This document shows positions 7,000-13,635 of a stretch of 14,762 nucleotides of DNA, piece by piece. Source of the stretch: Kiritimatiellia bacterium. GTDB lineage: Bacteria > Verrucomicrobiota > Kiritimatiellia > RFP12 > UBA1067. The translations under genes and the position numbers were made by a program. Under the pieces are notes generated by a model. That model had not been told where the DNA came from and did no database searches. It worked only from the letters and a program-made list of their open reading frames with translations. Numbering within the stretch: the first letter of the stretch is position 1; each line of letters opens with the position of its first letter. The stretch spans positions 1 to 14,762 of the forward strand of contig JAFNRY010000317.1 in assembly GCA_017385345.1 (NCBI GenBank), given 5' to 3'.

Positions 7000-8742
7000 T
7001 TATTCTGGCACGACTGCCGGCGCTATCGTCTCGAAGAGTTCCACGGAACCGGTGTAGCCGCTTTTCGCCCTGGCGAGTCCCGCGTGGAACACGGGCCATT
7101 TCGTCGCGAGCCAATAGTCGAGCGAAGCCTCCTTCTCCGGGAATTTCGCCGCGAAGCGGATCATGAGCGCTCCAGCCACCGCGCCGATGGCGGCGTCGAC
7201 GAGTTCGCGCGCGTGCAGATCGTGGTAGGTTTTGCCCGCCGGATGGCCCTTCACGAAGGCGACGGCGGAATCGACCCCGGCGGCGAGCTCCTCGATCCGG
7301 GCGCGCTTTTCCTCCAGCGCCGGCGAGAGCGCCACGCCGTCGAGCGCGTCAGCAACGACTTCGCGGTAGAGGCCGGCCATGACGCCCGCTATCGCGGCCA
7401 CCACCTGCAGCTGGCTCGTGCCTTCGTAGATTGTCGTGATGCGCGAATCCCTGAGATAGCGCTCGACCGGATAGTCCTTCATGAAGCCAGAGCCGCCGAG
7501 AACCGCAACAGCGCCGTTCGACACGCGCATCGACATCTCGGAGGCGAAGTACTTGGCCATCGGCGTGAGCATCTTGTTGAACGCCGCGTACTTTTTCATC
7601 CTTGCGCGGACGGCCGCGGCCTCCGGCGAACCCTTGAGCGCCTCGAACTTCTTCGCGAGACCGTTCTCGAGATCGACGCACTTCGACGAATAATACGCCA
7701 GGATGCGCGAAACCTGGAGATCGACGGACATGTCGCACATCAGTTCTCGCAAGGCCGGGAAGGAATCGATCGTGACGCCGAACTGCTTTCTGGCGGCGGC
7801 GTAGTCGCGCGCGGCGCGGTAGGCGGCCTCGCCAATGCCGGTGCCCTGCGCGGAAATGCCGACGCGCGCGCCGTTCATCAGCGCCATCACGTAGGTTATC
7901 AGGCCGCGCTTGCGCTGCCCGATCAGTTTCGCCGGAGCGTCCGTAAACACGAGTTCGCACGTGGGCGAGCCGTTTATGCCGAGCTTGTGCTCGAGACGGC
8001 GCACCTTCACCTGCGGACACTTCTCCACGAGCAGGCAGCTCAAGCCGCGTCCGTCGCCGAACTCGGGCTCCGTCCTCGCCAGGACGAGCAGCACGTCGCC
8101 GCAGCCGTTGGTTATGAAGCGCTTCACGCCGTTCACGCGCCATACGCCGTTCTCGTCGAGGCGCGCCGTCGTCTTGACGCTCTGGAGGTCGCTTCCGGCG
8201 TCGGGCTCGGTGAGCACCATCGCCCCGGTCCACGTACCGTTGCAGAGGTTCGGCACGTATTCGCGCTTTATATCCTCGCTCGCGAACGCATTGATGGTTT
8301 CGGCAATACCCTGGAGGCCGAAAATGTTCATCAGCGAGGCATCCGCGCGCGACACTATGTCGTTGCACGCCGTAAGGATCGTGCAGGGCATGTTCAGTCC
8401 GCCGAGATAGTACGGGATCGTGCAGCCGGAAAGCCGCGAACGGCCGAGCAGTTCGATGGCCAGTTTTATGCCGGGCGCGTACGTCACCGACCCGTCTTCG
8501 TTCAGTATATTCCCAACCTTATCGGTCTCCTCGGCCGTCGGCGCAATGCGGTTGCCGACGATGTCGCCGCAGGTGTCGAGCGCACGCTTGTAGTTGTCGA
8601 TCGCGTCCGCCGCATCAACCGGCGCGAACTGGTATTCCTTCGCAAAACGGAATCCCTCTTCGCAGAGTTCCGCCACCTCGCTCAAATCAATCGCGTCGAG
8701 GGTCTTTTCGATGTCCGGATTGTCTTTGTAGAAATTGCTCAT
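7000..8742 (-). CDS. Acyl-CoA dehydrogenase, long form with C-terminal extension
   Basis: A 580-residue flavoprotein of the acyl-CoA dehydrogenase family, about 200 residues longer than classical short-chain members such as Bcd. Conserved segments are MVLTEPDAGSD (175-185), HKLGINGSPTCELVF (252-266), ARKQFG (317-322) and IYEGTSQLQ (438-446), with Glu440 as the probable catalytic base. The extra C-terminal part (about 460-580) is mainly helical and fits the C-terminal domain of long acyl-CoA dehydrogenases (the PF12806 type). The enzyme introduces a trans-2 double bond into acyl-CoA and passes electrons to Etf; run in reverse it can act as an enoyl-CoA reductase. The ATG follows the etfA stop after one base (TGGTAAAATG), implying translational coupling and a functional complex with EtfAB. 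Chain length cannot be read from sequence. Confidence 0.93.
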   Translation of the reverse strand: MSNFYKDNPDIEKTLDAIDLSEVAELCEEGFRFAKEYQFAPVDAADAIDNYKRALDTCGDIVGNRIAPTAEETDKVGNILNEDGSVTYAPGIKLAIELLGRSRLSGCTIPYYLGGLNMPCTILTACNDIVSRADASLMNIFGLQGIAETINAFASEDIKREYVPNLCNGTWTGAMVLTEPDAGSDLQSVKTTARLDENGVWRVNGVKRFITNGCGDVLLVLARTEPEFGDGRGLSCLLVEKCPQVKVRRLEHKLGINGSPTCELVFTDAPAKLIGQRKRGLITYVMALMNGARVGISAQGTGIGEAAYRAARDYAAARKQFGVTIDSFPALRELMCDMSVDLQVSRILAYYSSKCVDLENGLAKKFEALKGSPEAAAVRARMKKYAAFNKMLTPMAKYFASEMSMRVSNGAVAVLGGSGFMKDYPVERYLRDSRITTIYEGTSQLQVVAAIAGVMAGLYREVVADALDGVALSPALEEKRARIEELAAGVDSAVAFVKGHPAGKTYHDLHARELVDAAIGAVAGALMIRFAAKFPEKEASLDYWLATKWPVFHAGLARAKSGYTGSVELFETIAPAVVPE

Positions 8743-8743
8743 T

Positions 8744-9793
8744 TTACCAGCCCTTCTTGACGGCCTTGATCAGCTTGGGGACCACGATGTTCAGATCGCC
8801 GACGATGCCGTAGTGGGCGACCTTGAAGATGGGAGCGTCCCTGTCGGTGTTGATGGCGACTATTTTGGCGGAATCCTGCATTCCGGCGAGGTGCTGGACG
8901 GCGCCGGAAATGCCGCAGCTGATGAACAGCGCGGGTCTTACCGTGACGCCGGTCTGGCCGATCTGGCGTTCGTGCTCGCAGTAGCCGAGATCGACCGCCG
9001 CGCGACTCCCACCCACGGCACCGCCGAGTGCGTCTGCGAGTTCGTGCAGAAGCTTGAAGTTCTCCTGGGAACCGACGCCGGCGCCGCCCGCCACTATGAT
9101 CCTCGCACCCTTGAGGTTCACGCTCGAATGCCGTCTGACTATCTCCACGACCTCCACGGGCAGGTCTTCGCCGCCGAGCCCGGCGTCGTGGCGGACGATC
9201 TCCCCCTTCGCCCCGGGGCGCGGATCGAGCTTCTTCATCACGCCTTCCCGGACGGTGGCCATCTGCGGCCAGTTGTACGGATTGACGATCGTGGCGATGA
9301 TGTTGCCGCCGAATGCGGGGCGTATCTGCAGCAACACGTCTTTCACGACCGTGCCGTTCCCGGAGGCGTCCTTCCTCTTCTGGTCGGTCCAGTCTCCTAT
9401 CTGCAAATCGGTGCAGTCGGCCGTGAGGCCGCAGCGCAGTTCGGAGGCCACCGCCGGAGCAAGGTCGCGCCCCATGTGCGTGGCGCCGAATATCGCGATC
9501 TGGGGCCTGCATTCCCGAACCATCTTGACAAACGCCTTGCGGTACGCGACGCCGCGGAACGTCTTGAGCGCGGGATCATCCGCGAGATGCACGACATCCG
9601 CGCCGGCCTCGAACAGCCCGGACGCGAGCGATTCCACGCCGTCGCCCATCAGAACCGCCGCCAGCTTCACGCCGAGACGGTCCGCGAGTTCGCGCCCCTT
9701 GCCGAGCAGTTCGCGCGGAACGTCGGCGAGGACGCCTTCCTCCTGTTCGGCGAACACCCAGACTTCGCCGTTTCTGTTGTTGTTTTCCGTCAT
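8744..9793 (-). CDS. etfA: Electron transfer flavoprotein alpha subunit
   Basis: A 349-residue EtfA. The N-terminal alpha/beta domain (about 10-200) is followed by the C-terminal FAD domain with GGAGVGS (236-242), GGSRAAVD (261-268), EHERQIGQTG (273-282), CGISGAVQHLAGM (293-305), AINTDRDAPIF (313-323) and YGIVGD (328-333). EtfA holds the alpha-FAD that shuttles electrons between EtfB and the partner dehydrogenase. The start is the ATG at 9793, with GGGAG 7 nt upstream; reading further upstream (to 9970) would run into etfB in another frame. It lies 19 nt after etfB and one base before the acyl-CoA dehydrogenase. Subunit order beta-alpha is the usual one. Whether this Etf bifurcates is judged mainly from EtfB. 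Confidence 0.96.
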   Translation of the reverse strand: MTENNNRNGEVWVFAEQEEGVLADVPRELLGKGRELADRLGVKLAAVLMGDGVESLASGLFEAGADVVHLADDPALKTFRGVAYRKAFVKMVRECRPQIAIFGATHMGRDLAPAVASELRCGLTADCTDLQIGDWTDQKRKDASGNGTVVKDVLLQIRPAFGGNIIATIVNPYNWPQMATVREGVMKKLDPRPGAKGEIVRHDAGLGGEDLPVEVVEIVRRHSSVNLKGARIIVAGGAGVGSQENFKLLHELADALGGAVGGSRAAVDLGYCEHERQIGQTGVTVRPALFISCGISGAVQHLAGMQDSAKIVAINTDRDAPIFKVAHYGIVGDLNIVVPKLIKAVKKGW

Positions 9794-9812
9794 ATCGACT
9801 CCCGGATTGAAA

Positions 9813-10646
9813 CTAACCGATGGTGTGATCCGCCACAAGGCCTTCGACAAACGCCTTGATCCCCTCGTCCGTCGCCGGAATCTCGCGATATTCGCCGCCG
9901 GCGAGAACGACGCTCGCCACCTTGCTGACGTTCGTGGGCGAGCCCGCGAAACCGCAGCGCTCCGCCTCACAGCCGATGTCGTCGCACGAAAGCTGGCCGA
10001 TGCCGGAGCCTTCGCCGCCTTCCGCCGGAGCCTTGGCCTTCTTGTACTCCATGACGCGCCGCACGTCCGGCGGGCGCAGCTCGCCGTACCTGTCCGTGAC
10101 AGTGAACAGGGCCGGCAGCTTCACGCGGTCGGTTTCGACGCCGGTTCCGATGTCGCGCACCGCGACGGCGACGCCGTCTTCGAGGTCGAGTTTCTCGAGA
10201 TACGTTATCGCGGGGAAGCCGAGCTTTTCGGCGATCTGCGGCCCGGTCTGCGCCGTGTCGCCGTCGATCGCCTGCCTGCCGCAGAATACGAGGTCGGGCT
10301 CGAACCTGCGCACGGCCTGCGAAAGTATGTAACTGGTGGCGAGCGTGTCCGACCCGGCCGCCTTGCGGTCGGTGACGAGATACGCCTCGTCGGCCCCGCG
10401 CATGAGCGCCTCGCGCAGTATGGCGCATGCCGCCGGCAGCCCCATCGCTATCGCCGTCACCTTGCCGCCGTAGCGCTCCTTGACGGAAAGCGCCGCCTCG
10501 AGCGCGTTCATGTCCTCGGGATTGAACACCGCCGGCAGGGCGGCGCGGTTCACGGTGCCGTCCTCCTTCATCGCATCCGGCCCGATCCTCTTGGTATCCG
10601 GCACCTGCTTGATGCACACTACGCAGTTGTAGCCTTTTTTGTTCAT
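9813..10646 (-). CDS. etfB: Electron transfer flavoprotein beta subunit, bifurcating-type motif
   Basis: A 277-residue EtfB, beginning with VVCIKQVPDT (9-18) as in the family. Residues 123-136 read GRQAIDGDTAQTGP. The GDTAQ form is typical of the anaerobic Etf proteins that carry a second FAD and bifurcate electrons, where mammalian-type, AMP-binding Etf has DDCNQ. GSPTNV (235-240) is also family-typical. The protein should pair with EtfA and accept electrons from NADH or the acyl-CoA dehydrogenase. The start is the ATG at 10646. There is no Shine-Dalgarno: the six bases before the ATG are CCGAGC, preceded directly by a perfect -10 box, so translation probably starts on a leaderless mRNA. An open extension to 10982 is excluded because it reads antisense through the tRNA gene. 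First gene of the etfBA-acd-phosphoesterase-nadB operon. Confidence 0.95.
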   Translation of the reverse strand: MNKKGYNCVVCIKQVPDTKRIGPDAMKEDGTVNRAALPAVFNPEDMNALEAALSVKERYGGKVTAIAMGLPAACAILREALMRGADEAYLVTDRKAAGSDTLATSYILSQAVRRFEPDLVFCGRQAIDGDTAQTGPQIAEKLGFPAITYLEKLDLEDGVAVAVRDIGTGVETDRVKLPALFTVTDRYGELRPPDVRRVMEYKKAKAPAEGGEGSGIGQLSCDDIGCEAERCGFAGSPTNVSKVASVVLAGGEYREIPATDEGIKAFVEGLVADHTIG

Positions 10647-10652
10647 GCTCGG

Positions 10653-10661
10653 ATTATACCA
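10653..10661 (-). promoter_or_regulatory. Extended -10 promoter of etfB
   Basis: The minus strand reads TGGTATAAT, a perfect TATAAT with the TGn extension. No -35 hexamer lies at 16-18 nt spacing, which extended -10 promoters can tolerate. Six bases separate the -10 from the ATG, so the usual start site, about seven bases downstream, falls on the A of the etfB ATG. Confidence 0.7.
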
Positions 10662-10664
10662 TAT

Positions 10665-10694
10665 TTGACCCGGCCGGCCGCTATTTGATAGAAT
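10665..10694 (+). promoter_or_regulatory. Probable promoter of tRNA-Arg
   Basis: TTGACC (10665-10670), an 18-nt spacer and TAGAAT (10689-10694), each hexamer one base off consensus. Transcription would start near 10701 and run through the hairpin at 10705-10726 before the tRNA 5' end at 10730. The -35 lies only 6 bp from the oppositely directed etfB -10, so the two promoters are back to back and their polymerase footprints should overlap. Confidence 0.5.
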
Positions 10695-10697
10695 AAA

Positions 10698-10726
10698 CGC
10701 AAAACGCCCCGGCTCGTGCCGGGGCG
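10698..10726 (-). terminator. Rho-independent terminator for the minus-strand oxidoreductase operon
   Basis: A perfect 9-bp GC-rich stem (10705-10713 with 10718-10726) around a 4-base loop is followed on the minus strand by TTTTGCGTTT. The T-run is on the minus-strand side only; on the plus strand the hairpin is followed by CTGG and the tRNA. It therefore best terminates minus-strand transcripts from the oxidoreductase gene ending at 10808, after they have crossed the tRNA in antisense. On the plus strand the same hairpin would lie in the tRNA leader. Confidence 0.7.
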
Positions 10727-10729
10727 CTG

Positions 10730-10806
10730 GGTCCTGTAGCTCATCTGGACAGAGCAGCTGCCTTCTAAGCAGCGGGTAGTGGGTTCGAGTCCCGCCAGGA
10801 CCGCCA
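10730..10806 (+). tRNA. tRNA-Arg (anticodon TCT), CCA encoded
   Basis: A 77-nt cloverleaf. The acceptor stem GGTCCTG pairs perfectly with CAGGACC; the D stem is GCTC/GAGC, the anticodon stem GCTGC/GCAGC with loop CTTCTAA giving anticodon TCT, and the T arm GTGGG-TTCGAGT-CCCGC with one G-T pair. Discriminator G and an encoded CCA follow. It reads AGA (and by wobble AGG) codons. It is the only plus-strand gene in the window. Its 3' end is one base from the stop of the convergent oxidoreductase gene, and no separate plus-strand terminator is visible. Confidence 0.97.
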
Positions 10807-10807
10807 A

Positions 10808-12364
10808 TCAGAACGCATAACCTTCGCGAATGTACGGCTTGACGAACGAATCCGCCGCCTCGTCGCCGAACGACTGCGTTTCGGAGTTCCAGACGAGAGC
10901 CTTGCCGGGCAGTCTCTGCGCGACGCAGCCGACGAGTATGCCTTCCATCTGGGGAACGCAGTATTCGACGTCCGAGAAGCATCGCGAGCCGGTCTGCTCG
11001 TAAACAGGCCCTTCGCCGCGTATGGCGGTGAGAAATTCGATGTAGTGGGCCTCGCCCATGCCCCTCATTTCGACTGTCGACTTCCCGCCTTCAATCTCGC
11101 CGGAGCCGCCGCAGAACGGAATCGAACGCGGCACGGACATCGAGGCTTCGTGCTTAAAGATGTCCACGAACTCCTTGTCGTCTTCCAGCGCGATCGCGCA
11201 GCGAGCGCCGTAGTCGTCCTGCATGAGGACGGAGCCCTTGTCGCCTACGATGTAGCAGCCGGTGTTGGGGACTTTGCCTCCGTGCGTCGCGGCCCACTTC
11301 GGCATGATGGATGCGTCGGGCTTGATGTCTCCGTCGTACCAAGTGAGGTTCACGGCCGGCAGCACGACGCCCGGTCGGACCTTGGATTCGCGCGCCTTGT
11401 AAACGAGCTTGACGACGGACTTGAGCGGATACGCCATGTCGTTGCCGGATTCGGCCTGGACGCACACCGCGTCGGAGACGCCGCCGAGCTCGAGGCCGCG
11501 GAATGCGAGATTCATCGTATGGCAGGCCATGTCGCCGAAGGCGCCAGCGCCGAAATCGAAAAGACCGCGCCAGGTGAACGCGTGATAGACGTTCTTGCCT
11601 ATCCTCCACGGATCGTACACGGGGGCGTCGTCGGGATAGCGGTCGAGGAACGGTCTTTTGGCCGCCGTCGCGAGCCATGCGTTCCAGTTCAGGCCGTCGC
11701 GGACGCGGTCTCCCTTCGGATGGCTCTTGATCCAGTCGGCAACCGCACGACCCTGCGGCCACACCGGGCGGTTCGTCCAGACGTGGACCTCCCTGACGTC
11801 GCCGAGGATTCCGCTTTGGATGACCTCTGTGCAGCGGCGCATGGAGTCCAGAGACGATCCCTGATTGCCCATCTGCACCACGACGCCCTCTTCGCGGGCG
11901 GTTCTTCCGAAATAGTCCAGTTCCCAGAGAGTCCTGACGAGCGGCTTCTGCACATAGACGTGGATGCCCTGCTTCATCGCCGCGATCGCCACGGGCGCAT
12001 GGACGTGGTCGGGCGTGGAGATTGTCATCGCCTGCACGCCAAGCAGTCCGCAATCGTCGAGCAGTCTGCGGTAGTCGGTGTAGAACGGAATCTCGTACAT
12101 GTCGATATCGACTCCGTCGCGGACCAGCCGCTCCTGAGCGATTGCGCGCGCATTGTAGTCGGCATCGCAGAACGCGACCATCTTTGCAAGGCCGCTCTTC
12201 ACCATCGGCAGCCAGTCGGAATAGCCCTTGCCGAGCACGCCGACGGCCGCGAGGCGGATTTTGCCGTCCCCGCCTCTGCCTATCGAAAAACAGCCGCCCG
12301 CGCCGAGCGCGGCGAAGCCGGCCATCCCCTTCAGGAATCCTCTTCTGCTGGAATTGATCGTCAT
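10808..12364 (-). CDS. Gfo/Idh/MocA-family oxidoreductase with Tat lipoprotein-like signal
   Basis: A 518-residue protein. The N-terminus SSRRGFLKG (5-13) is a classical twin-arginine motif, followed by a hydrophobic stretch and AGGC, a lipobox-like site with Cys25 as the candidate lipidated residue. The Rossmann domain starts at about 35, with GVLGKG (42-47) for the dinucleotide and STPDHVHAP (116-124). The usual EKP motif reads VQKP (138-141), with the lysine kept; QKP occurs in the Tat-bearing Gfo/Idh/MocA subfamily of Planctomycetes and Verrucomicrobia. The C-terminal substrate domain includes FGDMACHTMN. Members oxidise, reduce or epimerise sugars and related polyols using tightly bound NAD(P); the substrate is unknown. 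The ATG has AAGGAG 6 nt upstream. It is third in the oxidoreductase block and runs convergently into tRNA-Arg. Confidence 0.92.
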   Translation of the reverse strand: MTINSSRRGFLKGMAGFAALGAGGCFSIGRGGDGKIRLAAVGVLGKGYSDWLPMVKSGLAKMVAFCDADYNARAIAQERLVRDGVDIDMYEIPFYTDYRRLLDDCGLLGVQAMTISTPDHVHAPVAIAAMKQGIHVYVQKPLVRTLWELDYFGRTAREEGVVVQMGNQGSSLDSMRRCTEVIQSGILGDVREVHVWTNRPVWPQGRAVADWIKSHPKGDRVRDGLNWNAWLATAAKRPFLDRYPDDAPVYDPWRIGKNVYHAFTWRGLFDFGAGAFGDMACHTMNLAFRGLELGGVSDAVCVQAESGNDMAYPLKSVVKLVYKARESKVRPGVVLPAVNLTWYDGDIKPDASIMPKWAATHGGKVPNTGCYIVGDKGSVLMQDDYGARCAIALEDDKEFVDIFKHEASMSVPRSIPFCGGSGEIEGGKSTVEMRGMGEAHYIEFLTAIRGEGPVYEQTGSRCFSDVEYCVPQMEGILVGCVAQRLPGKALVWNSETQSFGDEAADSFVKPYIREGYAF

Positions 12365-12370
12365 TTCACT

Positions 12371-12376
12371 CTCCTT
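12371..12376 (-). promoter_or_regulatory. Ribosome binding site of the Tat-type oxidoreductase gene
   Basis: AAGGAG on the minus strand, six bases before the ATG at 12364. It fixes the start immediately ahead of the twin-arginine signal, supporting export of the product. Confidence 0.8.
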
Positions 12377-12414
12377 TTTGATTTTTCAAATGGATCCTCG
12401 CCTTGCGGCGGCGC

Positions 12415-12429
12415 GGGCCGGCCCGGGCC
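12415..12429. repeat. Overlapping perfect GC palindromes in the gap between two oxidoreductase genes
   Basis: GGGCCGGCCC (12415-12424) and GGCCCGGGCC (12420-12429) are each perfect 10-bp palindromes and overlap by five bases. They lie in the 68-nt gap just after the stop at 12433. No T-run follows on either strand, so this is not a typical terminator; mRNA structure, a protein site or chance GC richness are all possible. The rest of the gap has the ribosome binding site and no convincing promoter. Confidence 0.35.
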
Positions 12430-12432
12430 TTC

Positions 12433-13635
12433 TCACACGAAAATCGTCTTGCCCGTGCGTCGCGACTCTTCGGCAAGAAATGCGATCTTGTGCGATTCGA
12501 GCGCCGCGTCGAGAACCTTGGAATACCTTTCCGGCGATGCGTCCCGCACCAGTTTCACGAACTCGGTCATGATCTCGCGGTCGCCGCCGCCGTGGTGGCC
12601 GTTCTGCGCCGGTATGATCGTGGTCGAATCTCCGATGAAGGGCATTATCTGTATGCTCTTCTCGTCCGCCACGACCTCGCCGCGCGTTCCGTAGAAGTGC
12701 GTCACGCGCGTCCTCTGCTGCGTGTAGCTTTCCATCTCGAGACAGAACGTCAGCCCGCCTTCGTATTCCATCAGCACGGTCTGGTGATCCACGGAATCGT
12801 TGCCGCACGCGTAAACGCACCGGCCGTACGGGGAGGTCTCGATCATCTTGAGTATGGCCGCGTCGCTCTCGTCCGCGAAGTGATACCTGAGATCGGTGCG
12901 TTCGTAATAGATTTTGTAGGCGTCGAACGGGCATTCGGCCCGGACCGCCGCGGGACAATCCTTGCACCTGTCGGCCGCGCCGGCCGGCCTGTTCTCCGGC
13001 CGCCAGTGGAAAAGCGAACCGAAACTCGACACTTTGACGCACCTGCGGCCCTTGGTCCACCATTCGATCAGATCAAAGTCGTGGGTGCACTTGTTTACGA
13101 GCATGCCGGTGCCCTTGGCCTCGACGGACCAGTTGCCGCGGCAGTAGGCGTGCGCCGCCTTGCCGTACGAGATGGCGGCGAGATGGTGGACGCTCGTGAG
13201 ATCGCCTATCACTCCCGACGCGATCACCTCGCGCAGTTTCTTGTAGAACGGCGCGTAGCGCAAGACGTACCCCGTCAGCACGAGCTTCCGGGTGCGCTTC
13301 TGCGCGTCGCGTATCTCCTCGCACTCCTTCCACGTGCAGCCGATCGGTTTTTCGAGAAGCACATGGTACCCCTTTTCGAGAGCCTTTATGCAGGCGTCGC
13401 GGTGGAGGCGGTCGGGCAGCGAAATAACCACGGCGTCCGCCTCGACGCCCGAATCGAGCGCGTCCTCCCATTTCTTCCACGTCCGCAAACCCTCGTGCTC
13501 CGGAATCTCCGCGACCGGGTCCGCCACCCCGACGACCTGGAAATCGTCGGGATGCGTCGCCGCGTACGCAGAATACGTGCGCCCCCTTATGCCATAGCCG
13601 AGAACCACGGCTTTTACGGGCCTTGCCCCGCTCAT
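12433..13635 (-). CDS. Gfo/Idh/MocA-family oxidoreductase, cytoplasmic, with cysteine cluster
   Basis: A 400-residue NAD(P)-dependent oxidoreductase without a signal peptide. The N-terminal Rossmann fold has VVLGYGIRGR (10-19), ISLPDRLHRD (71-80) and LLEKPIG (93-99), which holds the lysine (Lys96) of the EKP motif. The C-terminal domain has THDFDLIEWW (184-193), the usual histidine-bearing segment, and GHHGGGD (346-352). Between them lies C224-x2-C227-x7-C235, a cluster seen in some members of the family and able to bind metal. The ATG at 13635 is preferred because GGGAGGT ends 6 nt upstream; the open frame to 14424 has no family similarity. The ATG overlaps the TGA of the preceding gene (ATGA), implying coupled translation. 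The substrate is probably a sugar or inositol derivative but is not identifiable. Confidence 0.93.
   Translation of the reverse strand: MSGARPVKAVVLGYGIRGRTYSAYAATHPDDFQVVGVADPVAEIPEHEGLRTWKKWEDALDSGVEADAVVISLPDRLHRDACIKALEKGYHVLLEKPIGCTWKECEEIRDAQKRTRKLVLTGYVLRYAPFYKKLREVIASGVIGDLTSVHHLAAISYGKAAHAYCRGNWSVEAKGTGMLVNKCTHDFDLIEWWTKGRRCVKVSSFGSLFHWRPENRPAGAADRCKDCPAAVRAECPFDAYKIYYERTDLRYHFADESDAAILKMIETSPYGRCVYACGNDSVDHQTVLMEYEGGLTFCLEMESYTQQRTRVTHFYGTRGEVVADEKSIQIMPFIGDSTTIIPAQNGHHGGGDREIMTEFVKLVRDASPERYSKVLDAALESHKIAFLAEESRRTGKTIFV

Noticed and set aside
9794..9970. Upstream extension of EtfA
   Set aside because: It overlaps etfB out of frame and has no similarity to the family; the ATG at 9793 has its own ribosome binding site.
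10698..10726. The hairpin as a plus-strand terminator or riboswitch
   Set aside because: No T-run on the plus strand and the tRNA begins four bases later; it is far too short for a known riboswitch.
10730..10806. tRNA gene as an integration site of a mobile element
   Set aside because: No integrase, no repeated tRNA 3' end and no phage or plasmid genes are seen on either side; flanking genes are ordinary operons.
10647..10982. N-terminal extension of EtfB by about 112 residues
   Set aside because: It reads antisense through tRNA-Arg, giving the GGTRTHYPLL-like string typical of translated antisense tRNA, and through the terminator hairpin and the end of the next gene. The EtfB family begins at the 10646 start.
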